NCBI GenBank assembly: GCA_030280995.1
Contig: JASXTE010000012.1
Coordinates: 9,275,001 to 9,339,000, forward strand
Reading direction: 5' to 3'
DNA length: 64,000 bases
Source: Hemileia vastatrix
Taxonomy: Eukaryota; Basidiomycota; Pucciniomycetes; Pucciniales; Zaghouaniaceae
Position numbers and translations under genes: made by a program. Each line of letters starts with the position of its first letter. Position 1 is the first letter of the stretch. Shown in pieces: positions 1-11,349 of the stretch. The notes under the pieces were generated by a model. The model searched no databases. It worked only from the letters and a program-made list of their open reading frames with translations, and was not told the DNA's origin.

Positions 1-1233
1 AACAAATTCTGTGAGTTAGAAAAATTATATGAAACACATTTATCGAAAACTGAATCAAGAACAAAGTTATCTTTTGCCCAGACAAATCAAAGTGTCTCTG
101 AGTTGCTACAAAGATTAACTAAAGTTGAGATTGAAACTGCCAATCTACTAATGAACCAGGATAATCATAAGTATAATCAATATAATAATAATCCTTTCAT
201 TGGCAAAAGTGAATCTCATTCCTTCCCTATACCACCACAATTAAAACCATCTGATGGTAGTGTCAAATCTGAAAATGTAAGTCACAAATCCGTGCAGGAG
301 GAAATACAAGACCATTTATCAAAAGTGAATGAGTTGTTGAATTTACCTAAGATTAGTGAGATAAAATCCAATCAGAAAAACTGGCCTAAGATAGATCAGT
401 ACCCAACTTATGATCGGGAAGCCAGCTCTGATTGGCAACATTTTATTCAAAGAATTGACAACTTGAAATTCTCATATAAGTTACCAGATGAAGAAATAAC
501 ATCAAAATTAATTTCTTTATTTAAGGATGTTGCTTTATTATGGTTTGAAGCTGTCTTGAGTGAGGGTAAAGATTACTCTTGGGCTGAATGGAAACAACTT
601 ATTGAAAAACAATTTGGAGGTTCTAAATTCAGGCTTACTCAGCAGAGACTTTATGAGAAGACTAGGTATAATCTGTTGAATGGTGACAAACCTATGGTAT
701 TTTTAATGAATTTAAACAAAATATTAAAAGCCATTGAGCCTCATATGGATTTTAACTTATGGAAAGATAAGATAATATATAAATTACCTATATCTGTCAG
801 AGACATTGTTGTAGCTAGAACATTAAATGTTACTGAATATTCTGACTTTATTAATATTTGCAATGAAATATTATTAAAACATAAGTATGAATCAAGGTAT
901 TCCACTTATAAACAAAATGTTGAACCTGTAAAAACTCAGAATTCAAAAACACTTCAGGAGAAGCAGAAAAAACCTACTGCACCTGTAGTACCTAAGAAGT
1001 ATGAAACAAATACTTGTTATAAGTGTAACAAACCTTGGGTCAAAGGTCCCAAATGTGAGAAAAACATAAATATTGTTGAAAATCAACGTGAATCTGAAAC
1101 TGAAACTGAAAAAAGTAAAGAATCAAGTGATTATGACAGCAATATCTCATATAGTGATGAAAATGAAGTCTGTATGTTGGAAGATGATTTGTCCATCTTT
1201 GAAAATCCAATATTAAATATGGACTCAAATTAA
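1..1233 (+). pseudogene. Gag of chromovirus copy A (5' partial)
   Basis: The frame is already open at base 1, so the start lies outside the window. The capsid-like part contains the block around WPKIDQYPTYD...SSDWQHFIQRIDNLK that is shared with the other two type-1 copies, followed by a helical Gag region. Near 1013-1055 is a zinc knuckle of the form C-x2-C-x7-H-x-C in the relatives (CYKCNKPW...), but here the His is replaced by Pro (KGPKC), so nucleic-acid binding by the knuckle is probably lost. An acidic Ser/Glu-rich tail follows. The frame ends with TAA at 1231-1233. The same frame continues after it into the protease region, so this is a nonsense mutation and not a natural gag end: the intact copy has no stop here. 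Confidence 0.9.
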
Positions 1234-1239
1234 TCTTTA

Positions 1240-1803
1240 ATGAATTTTGAGGATGCTGAAATCATTAAGGATATACAAGCTGATAACTTTAGAATGACAC
1301 CTATCACGGTTCCAGCTATCATTTCTGGTGAAAATTTTAATATAGTACTGGACACAGGAGCTGCTGGTTCTGTTGTTTCCACCAATACATTACACAAAAT
1401 TGATAGTGAATATAAGTCTAGGCTTGAACCACTTCAAAGTAAAAATTGGAGAGGTTTTGGATCAGTGCTACACCCCATTGGTAAATAAAAGGCTGCTGTT
1501 TTCTTTAAACACCAACATGGTTATGTACGGGTAACTTGTGACTTTGTAGTAATGGATAATACTAACTGTAGTAACTGTTTTATCATTAGAAATGATAATC
1601 TGACTAAATTTGGTGTAAAATTAGACCCTGCTAATTACAATTTTACAATTGGCATGAATGGTAAGAGGAAATTTAAAATAAATTCTTTTAACACAGTCTT
1701 ACACATTGAGTCAGTAACAAATTCCCGTGTAAAGGAAGAGAATCTAATGAGATGGAACTTCTGGAAACAGAAATTTCAAAAGCATCATTTGGCACTCAGA
1801 TAA
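1240..1803 (+). pseudogene. Aspartic protease region of chromovirus copy A
   Basis: This continues the gag frame after the stop at 1231. The retropepsin active-site motif is seen as VLDTGAAGSVVS near 1348-1383, with the catalytic D-T-G intact. A TAA at 1486-1488 follows the conserved block WRGFGS...HPIGK, and a second open piece (1552-1803) carries the rest of the protease-to-RT linker (NFTIGMNGKRKFKI). The reading frame must shift near 1750 to enter the RT frame. Function in a polyprotein would be self-cleavage of Gag-Pol. As it stands it cannot be expressed continuously. Confidence 0.85.
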
Positions 1804-4682
1804 GTGAAGCTGAGAAAGATAATATTTTGGAATTAATTAAAGCTTTTCCAATGGCTTTTGCACATGGTACAAATGAACTTGGCCTTGTAAACGATCATGA
1901 AATGAAGATTAGTTTAACCTGTGATATGGATAATATTCATGCTAGTCTTAAAAAGAAACCATACCCTGCTTCACCAATGAAGAGGAAAGACATAGAGGAT
2001 AATATTAAGATGTTATTAAAAATGAACATTCTTGAGAAGGTTGAAGCTACACCAAAATATTGTGTAATATCACCAGTGCTAATTTCTTATGAACAAGATA
2101 AAGCAAGACTGTGCGGTGATTATAGAGCATTAAATACATTTACAGTAGATGATATTTATCCCTTGCCAAGGATTGCCTCTATACATGCTACCCTTAAAGG
2201 TGCTAAATATATAAGTTGCCTAGATGGAAATAAAGGGTACCATAAAATTCCTGTTGAAAAGAATTCACAGAACTTTTTGTTGATAACAACACACATGGGA
2301 ATTTATAAGTATGTCAGAATTCCATTTGGACCAAAAAATGCTCCATCAGTATTTCAGAAGTTAATGGATATAACATTCCATAATGAAATGATTGAGGGAT
2401 TGTTAATGGTATACATTGATGACATCATAGTGTTCTCTAAAACTTTTGATGAACACTTAATCCATTTAAGGAAAGTATTTCAGAAAATGGATGAAATAAA
2501 AATGACCCTTTCATTGAAAAAATGTAAATTTGGGTTTGAATCTTTAAAAGTGCTTGGTCATATTGTATCTGGCTTACAAATATGTGTAGACCAAAATAAA
2601 GTGGCTGCAATAAAGAATATTGGCATTCCTCAAAATGTAAAGGATGTACAATCTTTTCTTGGAATGTGTGGTTATTATAGACAATATATAAAAAACTACC
2701 AATCAGTTGCTGCACCACTGACCACACTGATAAAGAAATCAGAAGCTCTCATTTGGAATAATGAAAGACAACAAGCTTTTGATAAGTTGAAAGAATGTTT
2801 AATGACAGCTCCTATCTTGGGTTTACCAGATTTCCAATTTCCTTTTGTATTATATACAGATGCAAGTTTTATTGGACTGGGTGCTTCTTTGCATCAAAAC
2901 CAACTTATTGAAGGAAAAATGTCAGAAGTAGTAATCTGCTATATCTCACGTACTCTAAGAAGTAGTGAATTGAAATATGGTGCTACTCAACTTGAATGTT
3001 TGGCAGTAGTATGGGCTCTTGAGAAGCTACATTATTACCTTGAAGACCAAAAATTTGAGTTAATAACTGACTGTAGTGCAGTTAAGTCACTCTTAAACAT
3101 GAAAACTCCTAATAGACACATGTTTAGATGGCAATTAGCTGTACAAGAATACAGAGGCCAGATGACTATTACACATAGAGCAGGAACCTTGCACTCTAAT
3201 GTAGATCTGTTATCTAGAGTACCTCTGCCTAATAATGATGATAATCCTGCTTATGTTCCTGAGTCAGAGATTATTAACATTTATGGCATTTATATTGTAG
3301 ATCTGGAGGATGAATTTATGCAATCAATTCTTGATAATTATAATTCAGATCCTGACTTGAGTAAATTAACTACAATATTAAATGATCCATCTAATGCTTC
3401 AATGAATGTTTTAATAAAAACATTACCAATTAAGTATAAAAAGGCATTAGAAAAAGTAAAATATTCCATTGAGGATGGTTTTATATATTACAGGAAAAAA
3501 TTAAGTAATGTAATTGTAATTCCCCCTTCAATGAAGGAGTTAATGTTAAGTATATGTCATGATGATATATTAGCAGGTCATTTTGACTACCATAAAACAT
3601 TAACCAGAGTAAAAAACACAGCTTGGTGGATTAACATGTCTGAGGATGTTCAGAAATATGTTGAAACATGTGATTCTTGTCAAAAATCTAAAAGATTAAC
3701 AGGAAAAAGAGCTGGTTTATTACAACAAATTGAGCAACCAAAAGCTCCATGGGAAATCATTAACATGGACTTTGTAACAGGTTTGCCAATAGCAGGGTAT
3801 AAGAGTTATAACTCCTGCTGGGTAATTGTAGATAGATTTACAAAGATGTGTAAATTTTTTCCTACCCACAAAGAGGTTTCTGCAAAGGACTTAGCTTTTT
3901 TATGGTGGACACAAATGTTAAATACAGCAGTTTTCCCCAAAGCAATAGTTTCTGACAGAGATCCTAAATTTACTTCTGAGTTCTGGACATCACTTATGGA
4001 TGTTTCAGGGTGTCAATTAAAACTTTCTACAGCACACCATCCACAAACTGATGGGCTAGCAGAAAGAATGATACAAACCTTAGAAGATATGATAAGAAGA
4101 TACTGTGCTTTTGGTCTTAATTTTAAAGACAATGACAAATTCACGCATGATTGGGTAACCCTTATCCCAGGTTTAGAATTTGCATATAATAGTACAGTAC
4201 ATTCTGTCACTGGAAAAAAGCCATTTGAGTTATGGTTGGGTTATGTACCTAATACCCCTGCTAAAACTCTTAACAAGTTACCTAGATTGGATATCCATCC
4301 AGGTACTAAATCTTTTCTTCAGATGCAGGAGTTATGCAGAAAACATGCTCAAGAATGTATAAATAAGGCGTTTGAGTATGAAAAGAAAAGATGGGATAAA
4401 GCCCATAAAGAAAAAATGTTCAAAGAGGGTGATGAAGTCCTTATTTCCACACCACATTTAAATTTAAATGGTAATGTTAAATTGAAGGATCCATTCATTG
4501 GACCATTTTTAGTTAAAAAGATGGTTGGTAATAATGCTGTTGAGGTTATTCTATATGCACCATATGATAGAAAACATCCAGTATTTTCTATTTCTCTTAT
4601 AAAACCATACCATTCTAATGATACTGCTCTATTTCCAAGAAGATCAGGAAGGCATAAACAGAAACCTGAAGAAATAGTTTAA
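1752..4682 (+). pseudogene. Pol (RT-RNase H-integrase) of chromovirus copy A
   Basis: One open frame of 976 codons. The reverse transcriptase has the catalytic YIDDIIVFSK motif near 2413-2443 and the fingers motif ARLCGDYRALN. RNase H shows Asp in LYTDASFIG, Glu in ATQLECLAVVWALEKL, Asp in TDCSAVKSL and Asp in NVDLLSR. The integrase has an HHCC zinc finger (HDDILAGHF...CDSCQKSK), then the D-D-E core: NMDFVTG, SDRDPKF and GLAERMIQTLED. The frame stops at TAA 4680, right before the chromodomain. The methionine at 1752 is only where the open frame begins after a frameshift, not a real start. All catalytic residues I can see are present, so only the frame breaks inactivate it. Confidence 0.93.
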
Positions 4683-4847
4683 AAGGCAGAAATTGAAAAG
4701 ATACTTAAAAAGAGACAACTTACTAAAGAAAAGGGAGTTGAGTATCTATTAAGATTTAAAAATAAATCAAGTGAATATGACCAGTGGATTCCAGAAAATG
4801 AAATCTCTGATCTTAAAAATCTCTTGAAAAAATTTAAATCTAAATAA
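4683..4847 (+). pseudogene. Chromodomain tail of copy A, separated by a stop codon
   Basis: Directly after the TAA at 4680 the same frame encodes about 54 residues (AEIEKILKKR...GVEYLLRFKNKSSEYDQWIPENEI...LLKKF) and stops at 4845. The aromatic and W residues and the E-Y-L-L-R-F-K-N-K-S pattern fit the chromodomain that chromoviral integrases use to direct integration to heterochromatin. It aligns with the C-terminus of the intact copy at 41590-41755. It would not be translated unless the stop were read through. Confidence 0.8.
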
Positions 4848-4971
4848 TACTGTTCATTCAGTATATGTATTATAAAAATTATTTTTTATTTTTATTTTTT
4901 ATTATTTCACTCCTTTGTTTTAATTAAAATGTCTTAACATTTTTTTTATTGTTTTTTTTGAGGTGAGGGAG

Positions 4972-5420
4972 TTTCAGCCTAAATATCCTTAGGACTGAGT
5001 ATTTCTTATGCTTAAAATAAGATAACCTTAAGTAAATTAAGCTTATATCTTAAAAATAAAGTTAAAATAATAATATATATTATTTTATTATATATATATA
5101 TAATTATTATTCTATTATATAACTTATAATAGTTTAAATAGCTTATCCATGGCCTAATAATACTTATTAAGGTGTTAATGGAGTCATAATATACTTATCT
5201 TAAGTGATATGAAGTAATTATTGACATACATAAGCTTATATGTATACATAAATCTCATATTCAGTGAAATATGCGGTATATTATGTATATTTAGGTATAT
5301 AAGTGGGTTTTAGACCTTTAATAGCCTATAAACTTTGTTTTTCTGCTTATTTTAGGTCATGTGGACAAAATCAGTGGACTCACAACGCCTACAGAAGTAT
5401 AGACACCTATATCAGGCGCA
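4972..5420 (+). repeat. 3' LTR start of chromovirus copy A (right end uncertain)
   Basis: The purine-rich GAGGTGAGGGAG ends at 4970-4971 and is followed by TTTCAGCC, which corresponds to TGTCAGCC at the 3' LTR start of the intact type-1 copy (minus strand, 41551) and of copy B (28379). The first T-G has mutated to T-T. The right boundary is a guess, because the LTR has diverged too far to align by eye beyond about 5.4 kb. The stretch 5420-5841 holds no gene I can support. Open frames at 5480-5739 look like chance frames in a slightly GC-richer patch. Confidence 0.45.
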
Positions 5421-5841
5421 TACACCCAGTTTGGACAACTAAAATTACTTCCTTGGATGGTTAATCACAGATTTATGGGTTGGAGGGATGTTTCTGGGTT
5501 AATATGGATGCTTGGGGATGTTATTGGGGGCTTGGATATTTTATTTGTTTCCTTTATATGCTTTTAGTTTCATTAAATCTTTTTTTGATTGTTTATTTTA
5601 CCTGTTTCTTTATGGTATCCGCTTTTATCTGGATTTTCTATTTATGGTATGGATCAGTGTTATTTTTAATAGTGATGGAGGGTCCTTAATGGAGGTCTGG
5701 GTGTTGAAACTGCTTGAAGTGGACTCCATGGGGAGGTGATGGGCCCTCACAGTGCTGTAATTGCCAGGGATAGCAGTGACATCATCTGGATTGAAGGTCT
5801 GTGCACTCCAGTGGATTTGGGTATAAGTAAGGAGGGATTTT

Positions 5842-6110
5842 GACGGTTATTTATCATCATTCAATTACTACAACTCCAATAAACACTACTATACAATTAT
5901 TAAAATTTAGAAATATATTAAAAAGCCATTATAAATTGATATTATCTTTATATAAGCTATAACTATATTTTATTCATCTATTTTCCACCACTAGCATGCA
6001 TTTAAATCCAAGTATTGTGAGTTTTATTTGAGTATAACTATTTTATTAGTCTTCCCCTGAGGTTTAATCACTAAATCATTTATCAATAAGTAGTAGGAAC
6101 ATAAATGAAC
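5842..6110. repeat. Dispersed repeat, inverted copy at 53460-53763
   Basis: The block from ACGGTTATT through CCAAGTATTGTGAG...CTTCCCCTGAGGTT reads as the reverse complement of about 53520-53760. Examples are CTATTTTCCACCACTAGCA against TGCTAGTGGTGGAAAATAG, and CTTCCCCTGAGGTT against AACCTCAGGGGAAG. It is non-coding. The second copy ends exactly where a type-2 LTR begins (53764), so the repeat may be an LTR or terminal part of a further, unidentified element. The next stretch, 6111-7083, is AT-rich and I see no gene or repeat in it. Confidence 0.75.
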
Positions 6111-7083
6111 ACTATTATATCATACTTATATACTAGACTATACTGACATTTATAGTTCCGAAATTATTCTAAATAGAATCCTATGATCTATTGTTCTTCA
6201 TTACCCTAATCAATTTTCCATAAAATCTAAGTAGACATGACTCAGTAAAATATTTTAATAGAGATAAGTCTGTAAATTTTTGCTCTTGACTCAAATTTAA
6301 CTGTCCTTTCTCTAAGCCTTGCGGTTATTCCTCCTCTAGAACTTCTGGTGACAAATGTTTTTGTTTTCATAAGACATATACCTTTTCCCATGATTATACT
6401 TAGTCTCTTCAGGTTGAGTTCAAGTAAAGAGACATGAAATAGCTTGAATAGTCATTTTTTTAGAATATTTTAGTGGTCCAATATGAATACTGTAGTACAA
6501 ATCCAATGAGTATTAAATTATAACTCAATATAAGGGTCTCAGTAATTTATATCTCACCAATTATATATGGCTTACAATCTTATAGTTGGTATAAAAATAT
6601 ATGTAATAATTGAGATTCTACTCAAAGACTTTATAATTAATATTGATATGTATTGTAATTGTATTGGTTATATATTTTGATTGTAATGATAAAGAATGTA
6701 GAAAACAAGACCAAAAATCACCTTCTTATATACCCAATAATTTTCCAAAGAACCCCTTGATTTACCAGTCCTATACATGACTAATGACACCTCATTCTAG
6801 CTAATACACCTGTCTAACAACATAAGGAATTACAAATAAGTTAATTAGAATGATATCACCTGCCAAAATCCTGGATTAATAGGGATAATCCATCAAAAAT
6901 AAAGAAAAAGCCAAAAAGAGATTATATGTGTGTAATATCGTAAAATAAAAGACTAAAAAACGAAATAATAACACTAAATATTATAGAATATTAAGGAGGA
7001 TCAACAGTAGAAATGATGGGGATAATTAAGACAATTGACTACGTGAAATCCCCATCAAAAAATAACCAATGTTGACTGCGAAA

Positions 7084-7344
7084 CACTACACAATATAGGG
7101 GGTGGACTTGCTATCAAGTCCCCAACCTGAAATCAGAAAGAACTCAGATGGAACTCAGACTGAACTCATACTGAACTAAGACTGAAATCTACTTGAACAC
7201 CCACCTAGAACTGTTCTGATGAGTGGTTTTCACCCCTGATTGTATGGCTCCTTTGTCAATAGCTCAATGCGTGTTCAATCTGTGGTGAATTTGAGTCCAA
7301 TGTTGTGGACTTGCTAACAAGTCCGCCCCCCATATTGCGCAGTG
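7084..7344. mobile_element. CACTA-like MITE, 261 bp
   Basis: The element starts CACTACACAATATAGGGGG and ends CCCCCCATATTGCGCAGTG, so the ends are imperfect inverted repeats of about 38 bp. It is flanked by AAA on both sides (7081-7083 and 7345-7347), a 3-bp target duplication. A CACTA start plus a 3-bp duplication fits the CACTA/EnSpm superfamily. No coding capacity. Inside each end lies a near-palindrome (GGACTTGCTAxCAAGTCC), and the body has short tandem repeats of GAACTCAGACT type. The copy at 26336-26596 has exactly the same length. The next stretch, 7345-8069, shows nothing recognisable. Confidence 0.85.
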
Positions 7345-8069
7345 AAACCACTGAGAAACCCAAAAAAGGGTGTGAGATGTGGGGTAACTACATGCATTCC
7401 TTGGCAAGAAATTTCACAGGTAAATCCTTGACTAATTTAGGCATATATAATCTTGGTAGTGAAATATAGGTGCCAAGCTTGAGGTTATTAATGAAATTAG
7501 TGCATATAATAAGGTCAATGCATTTGTAATTAAGCTAGGACACTAAATAAGCACCTGTTGCATATTTTAGTGTGGTTCCCCACTGTGGGCATAGAATGTG
7601 GAGTAATTAAAGTGTGAAAAATCTAATTTTTATGAAAATGAAGCTATTCACTTGGGAAAAATGCAGGCAGTATGTGGCCAATACACAGAAGCCATTTCTT
7701 GCATAAAAACACCAAAATTGAAGATTGTTATTTTTATGCATTTGAGTAGCCAAATCAATAGTCCTAATTAAGAAAAATTGATCTGTAAAATAGAATTTTT
7801 AATGTTATTAAATTTATAGCACATATAGTCATCTTTTAAGTGATTTAAAGTGCATTTCTTGTTTTTCACATAAAACAATGAAAACAACAGCTTTAAGTCT
7901 ACTTAAAAACTATGTAGCCTTATGTTTAAGGTCCTTAAGATTAACCTAGAATATTCCAACTTAATATTAAGTACATAAGACTTATAAAAGGTGGATATAT
8001 GCATGTATATAAGGTGATATAATAGCATATATTGTATTTTATCATAATTTTTACTTATGTATACAACTT

Positions 8070-8859
8070 GTGTACCTATATTTATTTTTCCCATGTATAG
8101 TACATGTGTTTAGAATGATTTATAAGTACTTTTTAATCATTCCTGGGGATATCCAGGCTTATAAGTCTCCTAATGATATCATACAAATCCCTCCTGGAGA
8201 TACATCTAGTGCTCCTACTGTAATAGCTAATGCTATAAGCACTACTCTTCCACCCACTGAGGCTTTAACCATTGATAGCACATCTCTTCCAGATTATACT
8301 CAACAAGAAAAATCTTTCTAACCCAAGGCCGAATTTCCTTTATTCATTGAATTAGATTTTGCCATGCAATCTTCTTCTACAAATGTACTGAATTCTGTGA
8401 GAGTACTCTCTCCCTCCATGTCCCCACAAATTTTCTTGCAAGTAAGTTCATCATTTCTTTTATTCTTAAATACCAAATTCTAATTTTTATTTTCTTCAAA
8501 TGTTTTAGTGAATCAATTTTCTTGGGATGAGTTCCCCAACCTCTCCCATTTGTTCACTCAATGAAAATCTTTTTGTTTCTCTGTCTTATCTTTGACGCCA
8601 TGTCATCATTTTATAAAGATGCTCCTTCGTTTTCAGAAAGAAAATTAAATTCCGGCTATCATCATATTGAAATGATAGGTCAATCAATGAAAAAAATTAG
8701 TTCTAAATCAATCCCTTGTTTTTCTGCAGATCCCAATAACTTCATCATGTCAAAGAATGGAAAGGATTCCCTGCCAGATTGGATGGTGATTATGATTAAT
8801 CATTATCTTCCTTCATTTCCTTCTGATCAGAATTTTTACTTAATCACTTGTACATAATC
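8070..8859 (+). pseudogene. Decayed intron-containing gene of unknown function
   Basis: A Ser/Thr/Pro-rich frame (about 8130-8318) is interrupted by TAA at 8319 and then continues in the same frame to 8441. There a consensus donor GTAAGT (8442) is matched by TTTTAG (8508) with a CTAAT branch-like site, giving a 67-nt intron typical of the other introns here. Coding-like sequence follows but needs a frame change, and the open frame 8561-8857 (LPDWMVIMINHYLPSFP) may be its end. I do not recognise the protein. It lies downstream of, and antisense to, the minus-strand pol at 9.3-14 kb, the same relative position as the antisense gene of the type-2 element at 61884-62897. The stretch 8860-9299 holds nothing I can name. 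Confidence 0.4.
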
Positions 8860-9559
8860 TAATATTAAACTATGCTTCCTCTAATAACAATCATCATAAA
8901 AAATTGTAACATTCATCAAAAATCATGAGCAAAGTTCTTAGTGCTTTAAGATGCACTTGCCTCTTCCTTGTATAAAATTTTTCCAGAGAGAACTTACGTG
9001 TGATCTCTTTACTATCTTTAAATGAATTTCAATTTGTTAATTAACCATTATTGTCTGAGACGTTTCATGATTTCAGATGCCTGAATTAGGCGCTCCATCT
9101 GCCAATCTTCTTCAGCTAAACTTACCACTTTCTGCTAAGTCTAAAGTAGCCTTCTGATTTTCCCAGAAAGCTGTTCCTCTATTTAGTTCACCCACTTCTT
9201 TATGTCCCCTTGAAAATTTTTAATTATTAAATCCGGAAAATCTACTTTGAGTGCTAATGCTAACTGCTTATTCAGCCATAGTTTTTTTTCCATCACTAGT
9301 GCCCTATCCATCACAGCTGTGTCATAGCCTTATATGAGTCCCCAAATAAAACTTAACATACTGATGATAGTTTACACTCTTTCCAGAGTAAATGTATTTA
9401 ATTTTGTTAGTAAATACTCTTCATAAAGGTAATTATGGTAGTTTTTTCTTGTTCCAGAGGTAATTCTTGTATTAATGGAACCCCTCTTGGGTAGAATCTT
9501 TTGATCTTATTGGCCCCCACATGTTGATTCAATTCAGTACCATCCAATACCTCCAATAA

Positions 9560-10629
9560 TTTTTTTCTGATCCTATAAGCAACATTTCATCTGTCTGAAA
9601 ACATTTTTCCCATTGACTCTCAAGGCTTCTGTTGTATACTAATACTGAGTCCCCTGTATTAAATTGTTTCCTTAATCTATGAACAAAGTGCTCATCCCAA
9701 TAACTGACTTTCTCCTGATCTGCATCATTCTTTCATATGCCTTTTACATGAGCTCATCTGTACTTTTTAATTGTGCTTGTTTGCTAAAATTAAATCTCTT
9801 TAGAGTGCACATGATCCCAATAAAATCCTAGAAAAGATTCAGCTTCTACATCAATAGGTAATACTTCCCTTTGAAGAAACATGATTTCATAAGGTGAAAA
9901 TTCTGTCATCCTTTTCACTGAAATCCTATCTGAAAATAAAACTAACAGAAAATAATATTGCAATTTTTCCCCATTAGTTCCACATAACTAAAATAGCACA
10001 TCTTTTATCACTTGATGCCCTCTCTCAGTCATTCCTCCTGCCTCTGGATAATACAGTGTTGCAAACCAATTTTTGGCACCAATTCGTTTGACTACATCTT
10101 GAAATTCTCCTGAAAATTCAGTGCCAACATCCATTGTTATCATCTTCATTACCCCATATCTATACACCTATTCCTTCTTCAAATACTCAGCCGCATTACT
10201 TGCCTTAAGATTAACTAAGGGAACTGATTCTACCCATCCTGATAAATCATCTCTGTCTGAAATCAGATACTTACATCACCCTTCTTTAATATGGACTGCA
10301 TCTAAGCTTATCCTACAAAAAATATTTTCTTTACCTGTGACCCTTCCTTTCTCTTTTGGCTTTCTGTAGCTCCTGAGCTGACATTCTGGACAAGATTGAA
10401 CCAAATCCATGACCTCTTCTCTCGTATTAGGCCGCCAGAATCATTATTTGACTCTTCTATTAGTCTTGGCTTGTCCCCTACGCCCCAAATTTTCATGTAA
10501 TTCTCTCAGAATCTTCTCTTTTCTGTCTCTATCCATTACAACTAGTTGCAACATAGAAAAATTTTCTCTCCATATCTTCCCATCCTCAACATAATATTTT
10601 CTGGTGTGTTTCTCTACTTTTTTCCACAA
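9560..10629 (-). pseudogene. Integrase relic (type-3 element)
   Basis: The minus strand encodes an HHCC-like segment (ILRELHENLGRRG, near 10470-10510), then the core. The second catalytic Asp is in TMDVGTEFSGEF (near 10110-10140) and the Glu in YYPEAGGMTERGHQVIKDV (near 10010-10060). Further down are C-terminal blocks (YWDEHFVHRLRKQFN, VLVYNRSLESQWEK) that match the type-2 integrase C-terminus. Stops and shifts are frequent, and the sequence fades out near 9.3-9.5 kb. Confidence 0.8.
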
Positions 10630-10861
10630 GTCTTCATTGCACTCTTCTGGTCAACTATTTCCCTCCAAAAAAATTCTCAGCAATTCTGCTTCTTCAATTG
10701 GCCTTTCAATTAAATCCCCATCTTCTAATGGCATATAACTTTCTTGACCTGATATAGAGTCATCATCCTCTTCTGATTCCCCAGTATCATTTATCCATGC
10801 TTTTCTTGGTACTATACTATATTCCACATCTAGTGCTGTTATCCTTCCTTTTAAGGATCTC

Positions 10862-11098
10862 CTAAAACTTTCTTCTAATAAACCTTAGTGCCTCCATTCC
10901 ATCACAATCCCCTGATAACTTTTTATCACTGAAATCCTTTAGTTTAGTGTCTTTACAGACATTCCAAAATGATAGTTTAAAATCTTCATGGATGCTCCCT
11001 GATGAAATTTTAACCTCTTCCCAGACACCTTTCACTAGTTTTAACTCTTTGAAGACACTCCCTGATGATAGTTTACCATATTTTTCGACTCTAGTCAT
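10862..11098 (-). pseudogene. Pol tether with tandem hairpin-derived peptide repeats (type-3)
   Basis: An open minus-strand stretch lies between RNase H and integrase. It contains repeated peptides VFKELKL, VWEEVKI, IHEDFKL and VCKDTKL. Each ends in K-L or K-I encoded over a TAAAACT or TAAACT core, and each starts in the 4-6-4 hairpin layout described for the type-2 element, where the peptides read LPHEVKL and LHQEDKL at the same position of Pol. The repeat at 10941-10961 keeps a perfect 4-bp stem (TGTC and GACA) that differs from every stem in the type-2 copies. The tether itself has no known enzymatic role. Confidence 0.6.
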
Positions 11099-11349
11099 TA
11101 TTTTTAAGTCTTTGCAGATGTCATGCTTAAACCTCTGATAGAAATAATCTAGCCCATTTATCCACTTTTTATCTTCTTCAAATTTTTCTGTCTCAGAGTC
11201 TTATTCACACAATGGCCTTCTAGATAAAGAATCTGGAATTGTGAAAGATTTTACAGGTTTATGAGCCAAATAAAAAGAAATAAATTAATCTGAACCACCC
11301 ATCTAGTCATAGGCACATCTGGTAAGCTTTGAATAACAATTATCTGCAC

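Larger units (their letters stand above)
1..4847 (+). mobile_element. Type-1 Ty3/gypsy chromovirus, copy A, decayed, 5' end outside window
   Basis: Coding order is gag, protease, RT, RNase H, integrase and chromodomain, the Ty3/gypsy (Metaviridae) order with the C-terminal chromodomain of chromoviruses. The protein is clearly similar along its whole length to the intact minus-strand element at 41587-47754. The 5' LTR and the start of gag lie left of the window. In-frame stops at 1231, 1486 and 4680 and a frameshift near 1750 make it non-functional, although pol is a single open stretch of nearly 3 kb, so decay is moderate. A polypurine tract (about 4958-4971) precedes the 3' LTR. Confidence 0.95.

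Noticed and set aside
2437..2727. Open frames opposite or within pol genes (also at 4013, 24105, 27049, 42554, 44768, 57164, 58063, 58852)
   Set aside because: They shadow strongly supported pol frames, and no independent protein similarity was seen.
5480..5739. Two overlapping hydrophobic open frames after copy A
   Set aside because: Composition follows T-rich DNA, there are no conserved features and no second copy.
10121..10369. Plus-strand open frame
   Set aside because: It is antisense to the integrase relic, where the minus strand carries recognisable catalytic motifs.
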